A DNA stretch of 64,000 nt from Chrysomallon squamiferum (Eukaryota; Mollusca; Gastropoda; Neomphalida; Peltospiridae). How positions within the stretch are numbered: position 1 is the first letter of the stretch; each line of letters opens with the position of its first letter. A program made the translations under genes and the position numbers. Location: the NCBI GenBank assembly GCA_012295275.1, contig CM022674.1, positions 8,952,260-9,016,259 on the forward strand, in the 5' to 3' direction. The notes below the pieces were generated by a model. The model had not been told where the DNA came from and did not search any database. It worked only from the letters and a program-made list of their open reading frames with translations. Positions 41,401-52,400 of the stretch are shown one piece after another.

Positions 41401-44400
41401 ACTGTATCACCCCAACTGTGATGCTCATTATTTTTCTGTTGACTTTAAAGAGTGGGCTCAAACCTGGTGTGAGGTCAGTACATGCTATAGAAAACAAAAT
41501 TATATATAAATTTTCAACTAACTTTTTTAATAATTCTGAAACACTCTTTCCTCAGAAAATGTGATAGTTATATTGTTCAAAATTATTAATTAATTCCCTG
41601 ATTTTAAAATTAAAAAAATGATATTGATGATTGATTTTAATTTAGTTATATAACTATTTTTATAATTAATCATTATTTTCTTATATGCTAACCATTGTAG
41701 CAACTCATACACCTTTGTTGTTTCATTTTATTTGTTGTGTGTTAAATAATATTCATCCAGACATTCATATTTATTTATTTGCTCAGAACATCAACAAAAT
41801 AGCTCAAGGATTACCTGCTCCTGGCAGTCATCAGCACCTTGCAAGGTCTTTCATTGGTAACAGTGATCAAGCATATCCCAGCTTTGGAGGAAGCAAAGTA
41901 AGATTGTTATCAAAACACTTTTAAATGATTTCTTATTTTTAAAATTTGTTTTTAATGTTATTAAAAATTGCTTTGAATTATTTATAAATATTTCAAGATA
42001 TTTTTTTTATTATAAAATTTATGACATTATCACAAGTAATAATAATGCTGAAGTATATACAATTTATAAAAAGAATAATAATGATAATAATTATATACAA
42101 ATTTTATAATTTAAATGTGTTTTGCTAAAATAACTTTTAACTGACTCATTACATTTCCTATTGAATTTATGATAATTATGATACCAAATTTCTTGCATTA
42201 TTAAAATAACCAAGATATATCAAAAATTAAAAGAACCATAATAGTAATAATTAAAAAATAATAAAGCAATAATAATAATATGGAAATATAATATGTAAAT
42301 AAAAATAAACAGATTGTCAGATAACTATTCACAGTTGTTTGGTGTAAGAAAATATATAATGTTATGAAGCACACTTAAGTTTGTTTAGGTCAAGGACCAA
42401 ACACTTCATTTCAAGAAATTACAACCTGTGTGATTGGCTTTATAATAGGTTCACATGAACTATGTATGATACATTTCATCACATATTCTATATCTGAATG
42501 TTGAGGTCTTTTCAATCCCAGCTTTTAAAGTATGTAATTATACTATATGACCTTTGTTGTTGGTTTTTTTATAAATGAGTAATTGATGTACAGATACATT
42601 TTCCTCCATAAATACTGTTACAATTTTGTAAATTATTTTCAGCTATTTTACTCTTTCATTTAATTAATATTTTTAGATGGCAAATAATTAATTTTTAAAA
42701 TAGTTTCTGATAACTGATTTTTATTATAAAGTTGAGTTTGACATCAGAGTTGATGTGGGATGGTACTAATACTGTGGAAAGCACTTCCAAATTGGATAGT
42801 AAACTAGGAAGCCATCTTTCCAGCACTTTTGGCAGATTAACTGAGGGTAGACGCAGCTACACACTGAACCATAAATTGAGAAACTCACCAATCAGTTGGT
42901 TGTTTGACAAACGTCATTCATTGGCTTCCACCTGTACCCTCCTCAACAAGAGAGACAGGTTGTCATCGAGTTCTACTCTAGATTATAAACATGAAAAATC
43001 ATCTTCAAACTCTAACTTGCTAAAGGCCTGGGATAGTACAGTTCCTTCAACCAATGACAATTTTCACAAAAAGATGACATCTAGTTGTACTTTAAACAGG
43101 AAAAAACATAATTTGACATCACATTTTAGTGATGCAAGGTTAGATCACTCATCTTCAGCTTGTATCCTTGACCTAAAGTGGAAACATTCAGAATCTGCTG
43201 TGGAAAGTCCAGACAAAATATCTCTAGTAAGTTCTTCTAAACAAGAAGATATTTCTTCAGGCACATCTTCAAATTCCGACTCAGTTTTTGAATCTAAATT
43301 AGAAACAGACAGTGAGAAAACCCATGAAAACTGGTTTTCACCAAATACAAACAAAAAATTTATTATTCTGTAGATTGTGAATATGAACCAACAAGAGTTT
43401 CAGGTAATCAAAATGAGAAGGAAAACTTACTTCCAGTAGTTATAAATGAATCTGTCAACAGAAATTCTCCTGACCATTTTTATGATTTAGATGAGGAAGG
43501 AGCAGCAGCTGACTTGGGTCCTGGTAGCATTTGTCATATGAGATCTGTCAGTGAACTTGGTCAAAATCTTACAAACTGCACTGAAATCTCTCTGACAGAT
43601 TCTTTAACTGAAACTAATAAAACATTTACAGGAGAACAAATTAGACAGGATGGAAATGAGCCTTTCTGTGTTTCTGGTCACAATTCAACACCAAATATTG
43701 ATCAGAAAGATCAAAGATTTTCACAAGATTTAATATCAGAGGAAAAATATCATTCTTTTACCACCACTAGCAGCACTATGTTGAACACTGATTTTGAAAG
43801 CCAGTCTAATTTTGCAGTGGTAGCTCCAAGTCAGTTTGGTTTGACCAGTAGTACATGTACTGAAGAAATGAATTGGATATCTGCAGAAGGTGTGAATATT
43901 TCAAATGAAAACAGTACAGACAGAGATTGTTCTTCTAGCCTAGCTTGCAATCCCAGACCTTTGTTGGATGTAAAGTTTCAGCAAAGTCCTCTAACAAACC
44001 TGACCGGTTCTTTAGCCAGATGGGATTGGAAGACATTGTTTTATAACTGGACATTTCCACTAGATCACATTATCAAGAGTTTGCGACGTGTAAGTGGAAA
44101 TGCATGGAATGTAGAACTGTTGTCAGCACTTTTTGAGAATTGCTGACCTGTTTCTTGAAATGTTTAACAAGTTTTATGCTTGTTGAAAACCCTGGCTTTT
44201 GCATCATGTCTTTTTATAGCCTAAAAAATTATTGTTCTGTTTTAATTAACTTTTCTAAAGTTTAACTTAGAAAGTTCCTACATGATATATTGATAATATT
44301 TCTTAGAAAGTGTATTTGCTTTAAGTCCATGATTTGATTTTATTTAAACATTATTGTTAGACATATGCAGCATTTAAAACGTTAACAGTTTTCAAATGTT

Positions 44401-47400
44401 ATTTGAATCTTCAATTACTTTACATAAATCACACTATACTTGATAACAAACTGCTCTTTTCTGATAACTTCCAGAACATTTCTCAAACAGTTATTAAACA
44501 GTTATTAAAGAACACTGATGTTCGATGGTCTTTTAATTTTGTTCTTTTAGTTAACATTATATTAGTTAAAAGTACTAATTTCTTGTAACCTTCATTGACT
44601 GTTTTATTGACTTTATGTTAGAAATCTTTCTTTTTTCCATCTAATAGTAAATACATTTTAGCATCTTTGATGCTGAATAAATTTATAATAATGATTTACT
44701 TGAACATTTTAAGTAATTACCTTATATAAAGATTGTTATAATTGCATTAGCTTCCTGTGAGTCACTGTGGCAGTTTGCAGTTATCGTTGTTTGTAGTCAC
44801 ATTTCCAATTATGAAAGGTCACACGACAAGATAAACATAACTGGATGTCTTTTTTTTAAAATGTCAAAATGTAGAATACTGATAATTTATTAATCAACTG
44901 CCATAATGCATTGCAAGCAGCCCATGATATACCACATCAGACCTGACATGAAATATTAATGGATATTTTATTGACTAAATGTATATGTAAACAAAAGAAA
45001 AAAACAATTTAATTTTTCTTTTTCTAAAAATATACTTCAATTCATTTTATTATTAATACTTACTAATTAGCTCAACAACTGGTAATTTTATGGGTTCTTA
45101 AAAAAAATAAAAAATAAAATGCAGTGAAAGCTGTGCTACTATTGTTAGGTTGCAGTTTTGTTTTGTTTTTATTTGTATCTTTCCATAGACAGTAAAAATA
45201 CAAACCACATATTTGATCAAACAATAGAACTGGCTGAACAAGACTAACTCAGTTTATAGATTAGCTGTTATTCTTCTTACACCCATTTGAAACAGTCACA
45301 AACATTATTTAAAAAAAACAATTTATTAATATAGTAATAAAAAGAAATCTGAATTTACAATATTTGATAATTTGAGCAATCTCAGTTGTGAGAGAGTATC
45401 AAAACACAAATCTGAGATTGAACTTGTTTTCCCTTCATAAACTTTCATGTATGCTAAACAAATATTCCTTTACCCTCATCTGTATTTATAAATTTTTGTT
45501 TTGTGCAGATCTGCATGTAACACAAACCCTTGTTAAACACAAATGAAATAGTTTAGGTGTTGGATATAATTGTTTTTATGATTATGCAACATAATAGCAG
45601 TAGCTTTGCAACCATTCAGTACATGTTGCATGTATTATATTTAAGGAAGGATGTCTTTAATCCCTGACTGTGTATAATAGTCAAATTACATCTTTAGTAG
45701 TTTTAATTAGTGGAGATTTCTCCCTTCTCATAAATTTGGAAAAATCGGTTTTTAATAAGAAGATAATTTGCTAATAATGCTCTGTATCATACATTTGTTT
45801 ATTTGACAGTTATTTTGTATGAGGTAGTAAATGGGAACTGCAAATATAATGATAACGTGAGCACTGAATAACTTACTTAGATCAATCAATCTTCATTTGT
45901 ATGAATTAATACAATGATCAATCAACCAGTGACATTGCTAATTAATAAAGCTGTTTGTGGTTCATAATAATTTAATTTGTTATTTCATAGCAGATGCTTA
46001 ATGATAACATATTTTGTCAGTAATTTCTTCCAATCTGCTGATGATAACAAGTGACATTACTTGTTGCACATAATAATTTTACTTCTCACTGCATTAGTGT
46101 AAAATCTGTAAATAGCATGTCTCGCTTCATTGTGCAAGTGTTTTTGCTGTCTTCACTTGGTAACATGAGTCTCTGTGCACTGAATGATGAATTAACACAA
46201 TGTCTACTTATTTCTCAGTTAACTCCAAAAATAACATTTTCCTCCTGATTTTAGCAAGGATATAGCTTATTACATGTCTTAGTAATAGACCATCATGACT
46301 GGTTGTTTTAAAAAAAGGATCATGAATGGAGCTATCAAGAAAAACAAAAACATTCCTTTCCACTTTATCAAAATACATCTTTTTTGTTCTGAGTACATTT
46401 TCAACCTACTCAGCCATCTGTTTTCTTCAGTATAGATGCAGAACTTAAAAAGCATTATATAGTAAGATAATAAGACCTTTCCAAACAGCATCACTGAATC
46501 CAGATTGAAAATAAATCTACAAGATCTCAATATTCGTTTAAAACTACAAATAAAATTAAACATGTTGCCAAAGTCATTTATTATTTATGGAAATCTTTGA
46601 TAAATAATTTTGTATGCATGTCTGTGAGCAGTTCTGTTTTGTGAAATAAAAAATTTAAATACAGATCTGTGTGCATTGTGTATTCTCTTTAATTATTACA
46701 TTATGGAAAATTACTTCTTTTTGGTATTTTCTGTTCTTAATATGTATTGTAACACATATCTCTAAGATTTTTTTTTATTATTCTGTTATTATTGTGAACT
46801 TAACGCTTTTTTATTTATTTATTTATTATTATTATAATTTTTTTAATAATTGTATTTCATAAATGTAACTATTATCTTTTGAATAATGTTATTGTATACA
46901 GTTGCTGGTATATACTTTTTTAACTGCATTTTAAAATATTTATTATTTGTTACTTTGTATCTTAGTATTTGGAATGTCAGATCTGTATGATTTATTTTAA
47001 TCATTTTGTTATATTTGTTTATTATTCATTTCACTTATTTTTAAATTGACAAAGAATTTTTTTTTTTCAATAATTAAGAATAGATATATTTAGATAATTT
47101 AATATATATTTCATTTTTATAAATTTATTTTCAGATTTGTTTGAAATAAATCACATTTTCTATTACCTTTCTTATTAATGTTTGAATTTTTAATTTTCAG
47201 TGTCAGATTTATGTACTTACAAGAAGTCTGTATTAACTTTTTATACAATAATAAAATAATTTGATTTCATATTTCAGCCTGAACTAAATTCATCTAATTC
47301 TAATATTTCAAATGCAAGCAGTGATGGTTTAAATGAAGAAGCCAAAAGATTGAAATTACGAGGTAAATGTTGATGTTTTTGGTTTCCAGGCAAATACAGA

Positions 47401-48660
47401 TAATGAATTTTTGTCAAAGTCATTTAATAAATTATATTTTAATTTCACTGAAGTAGTATGAAATTTTTATTTCTTTATTATTATTTTTGTAAATCCAATA
47501 TGTGTGACTTTTGTATTGGCAGAAGATTGAAGTGAAATCACTGAAATAAAAATCTTAACTAATTCAAAACAGAATTTCTGAATTACTTGTACCTGTTTTA
47601 ATACAGCTTTCATGATACTGTTGTTAGAGGATTTAGAGTTATTAATTATTTATAATCTGAATTTTTCAAATTTTTTGTTTCTTGTTTTTAAACCAGGTAA
47701 TAGAGTGATGAGAATGGGTTCATTTGCCTATCGTGCTACTCAGTTTTTTGAAAACCTTGGGAAGAAGCCCTCTGGAAAGCGGAAAGTTGACTGTTTAAAC
47801 AAAGACATGAAAACTGGTATAGAAGAGGAGTGCTCATCTTCTAGTTCTGGTCTTCCTCTACTCACCCCGTCCTCTGACTCACACGAGCCTGTATTTGATG
47901 ACCTCTCACCTCTTTCTGATCTTAAGCATGCAGGTTGGTTCATATTAACCGCATGTCAGACCTTAGTTTTATCAGATATTTTATCTAATGTTATTTTTAA
48001 CAAATATAAATTATACATTGATGTTGTATATGCTTTTGAACATATCTTAATTTTGGTAATTTAGATTTTAGACATAATTCTGTGTAATGCAATGAAAAAA
48101 TTGTAATGGCTTGTGATCCAGAATTTATTTATCTTTAAATTATTCAAAACTGAGGTCTGTAATTTTGGTTATTGGTATTATAATTTGAATTAATAACAGA
48201 ACTGATCTACTGCTGATGGTTATTATATCAGACATTATAATGCATGTGTTTGTTTTTATTAATCTGGACAATAATAATTTAATTTTTACTTATTGGTGTT
48301 AATTATTACTAACATACAGTCCACAAAACTCCAGTTAAACTGAACTTTGATTTGTATTTGTTTTCTTATTTCCTTTTATTTTTCATATTTAAGAACATAC
48401 TAACATTTTCTGAAATCTGTTTTAAATTATCTTGTAAAGTAGTGGATGGTAAAACTGAGAATGATGTTATAATGTTTTACCTTTAAGATGATTAGAAATA
48501 GAATGATACTTTTGATTGATACCTAATTTGAATAATTATATATAATTTACATTTGTTAGAATATTAGAAATATTCCTCATATTTTAAATCTAGTTATTAA
48601 ATGAAATTATAAACATTTATATATGTATATATATATAATGTGTATGTATTTTTACATACA

Positions 48661-48700
<40 letters not shown>

Positions 48701-49403
48701 ATGAATGTTGTTGTGATTGGAGAAACTGACTAAGATAATGTTTTACAGGTTATTTAGAAGTGTTTAGTAGTTTCAACAAGAGACGTTGGGGAAAGCGCTA
48801 CTGTCTTGTACGAGAGAATATGTTTGAGTGTTACAAGTCTGAACAAAGAAAGACCTGTGAGCTCAGCTTTCAGTTAAAAACTTGTCTTCTTAGAAAGGCT
48901 GTCGCTGAGACTCACAGTGAGTTCTCTTTGATGTTACTGGAGTCAGGCAAAGAGAAGATAACTGTGGAGGTAAGTAAATGGTACTACTTTGCAGATACAA
49001 CTTTTTATCTGAGATAACTAAATGTTGGTCTAGAAGGAAAACATAGTGTAACCAGAATTTATATTTATGGATATATTTTTGCAACATATTTTCACTCATA
49101 TTACAAACTTACTGAATAGAAACATTTTGTATGTACATCTTCTTGCAGACAAGAAGGATTATCAAGGTAGCCTTTATTAACTGTAGTTACATATACAAGT
49201 ACTAGAGAGATGAATGATACCTTGAAATGTTACTTGATATGAATATTGAATTTTTTTTTGGCTGATGATGACCTCTTTACCTCAAAGATCTGTATTTTAA
49301 AATCATGGTTATCTGATGAAATGTAGAAGATAATAGAGCTGAAAGAGAATATAGGAATTTTAAGTGTATATGAGCATATGTATCTAGTTATTTATAATTT
49401 ATA

Positions 49404-49436
<33 letters not shown>

Positions 49437-52400
49437 TGTTTATTTTTTATAAATGTCAGGTTGGTAACAAAGAAGAAATGATAATTTGGGTTAATGTTCT
49501 GATGAGAGAATCAGCTAATGAATCTATTCCTGAAGGTCTGGAAGAGTATTTTATAGATGACGATCACTCCAGTGACATTCAGGATGGGAAGGAAGACTTT
49601 TCAGATCTTCTTGGATATTCTGTGATAAAAAGCTGGGTATGTTCTGATAACTTGTTCTTGTTACAGACTGCTGTCCCTGTAAGCCAAAGTATTAATTATT
49701 CTTGTTAGTCTAGCAGAAATATATATTGTTTCTTAGCAAATTTTGATTTAGAAAAATAATAACAGATGATTTTAATATGTGAATATGTTTATTTCATAAA
49801 GTTTACTGTCAAGGAGCCTTCTTAATTCATTGTTTTGCTGTTCAGTTTTAAAATATATTTTAATCACATAATTGTACCAACTTTCAGTAAAGTTTTATGT
49901 TAAAATAATTTTACATGAAATATAAAAATGATAATAGTTTTATCATTTTTTTTAAATAATGTTAGACAATAGAATATTTCATTGATTTTCAATTTTATAT
50001 TTTGACATGGCCTAGTTAAGTTACTATTAAGAAAAAATATTTTTTTACCAGCAGTAAAATTGGAAATGCCACAATATGTTTGCTGTTTTCTACATTTAAA
50101 TGACAAAAAATATTTATCTTTATAAAAACAGGTGCTGATATTTTAATTTTTTATTTTTTATTATTAGGATCTAGCAAATGAACATTATAAAGAAAATGAA
50201 AATTCAGAGGTTGTGCAGTGTAATTCTACTGAAAAAGAAGAAAGTAGAACTAAAGATGTTTATTCTAAAGTTTTAAAGACATCATCAACAGAAAATTCAT
50301 CTTTAGTGCCATTGCCAGGCATTGAGGAAAGTGCTGAAGTATTTGATGAGCAGAAGTTAACATCTGACAGTGGATTTATCAGTGTACATTGTTTTAATTC
50401 TGACAGTGAAAGTGACAGTGGGTGTGCTGTGAAAAGTGAGGATGAATCAAGGACATATGATGGAAAACATTTACACTGTAATGACCAGGAGAGAGATTCA
50501 ACATCCAGGGAAGTAACGCCATTTGATAGTGATTCAAAGGAGATAACTCAGGTTGGTGATGATTCTACTGTTGAAAGTGAACAGACTTTCACTGATTGCT
50601 TAGATCAGTCTGAAGCTCCTGTTTCGGTAAGAAATGGAATGAATTCTAATGATGTTGTAAACAAAAAACCAGAAAATGTACTGATAGATAACAAGACTGT
50701 TGTAAATAATAATAATGTTGAAAAATCATTGGTGCTTCATTTAGATAAAGACATTTCGCTGGATGGAGACAAACACACTGATGTTGTTTACAAAGAGTCA
50801 GATCAAACCCCATCTGAGAATTCCATTAAACAGAATAATGCAATCAAAGATTTCTGTCTGAGTAATGTAGCATCTGATAATGAAACTACAAATCAGGACT
50901 TGCTGGCTGTTAAAGACTCTGTACAGAATTTTCTGGAACATTCCACTGAGCTGACAGAGAAATCCAGTTCTACTTCAAATTTTAGTATTTCAGAAAAACT
51001 TGAAAACAATGCTAGTCCTGCAGTTTCATCAGAGGATGAAGGTGATACACACCGTTATGCTGATAAACTGTCCAGTTCAAGAATGGAAGAGGTGTCTCAA
51101 GACAGTTTAGAAAATAAAGAGAAAAGTGAACACAATGAATCTTGCAAAAATGGAAAGGACAAAAATGCAAATGAGGAAGAGTCTTCAAATGATTTGAAAA
51201 GTAAGTTGAATGAGGCTAGCTTGCTGAACTCGTGGGGTTTGGATGTTTATTTTGAAACAGCGTATCAGCATAGGAAAGTACCTTCTCACAGACAGCACTG
51301 CCGTGGTGAGCATGTGCACTTGAGACATAACAAGAAAATGTCACATACATCACATTTGCATTTTGTCTCAAACTGTAGCACTGATAATAATGTAGAAAAA
51401 TGTTCAGATTTTAATTCTCAAGGTACTTATGAGCAAGAACATACCCTGAATATGGAAGACCTTGTGTGTCATTGTCGTTTGTCAGAGCTGAAAACTACCT
51501 TGTCAAGTCACAGTAACTACTAAATTTTAATTTGACTTTGCTTTGATTTTCTTCAAGCATTTTATTTCCGTTTACACTTTATTTTTGTATTTTCAAGACT
51601 TGATCATTTCCTTTAATCTGAGAGAACACTGATAATTTGGTCACATAGGGAAACACATATTCATTTCTTTTATTTCTGGATTTATCTTAAATTATAAAAA
51701 TGTTAATGTTAATGCTTTAAAAGTTAAACTTAAGTTAAATCTAAGCTGATTTACAAGAAGAATTGCTATTAAATGCTTTCTACAATTTGTATAAATCATA
51801 GATATATAAAAAATCTATTGAAAATTCAAAATCATTTGGGTTTAAAATATTTGGTAATATTGTTTGCATGATAACATTTTAAAATTAATTTATATGCATG
51901 TTTCACCAACTTTTTACATTTCGACACTGCATGATAATAATAAATATTTTTAGAGGCCCTTTTGAAATTTCCAGTTAGTTTAAAACCTTTCAAAAATCTC
52001 TGTTTCTTTATGGATGAAGTGCATCTTGAATTATCTGAATTAGTATTATTTTTTTTAATTATTTAATATATGTATATAAATATACTGATTCTTAATATTT
52101 ATATATTACTTAAAAGAACAATCTGCATGTCTGATATGATGCATAATAGGATATCTATTGTGTTATCTGTTACAATCTTTTTCATAAGTAATTTAAAATG
52201 GAGAATTTAAGAAATTAAACACCTTCAAGGTGAATAATTTACTCTTCCACAGTGAACATTTTTATCACAGCTAAAATGTTTAGTGAAATTTTTCTTAATC
52301 AGAAATCTTCATGTTTTAGTTAATATTATTTTATTTTATGATTTGCTTATTAATTTTCTATTATTTCAGGTAACACAAGTATTGGTGATGCTGCAGACAT

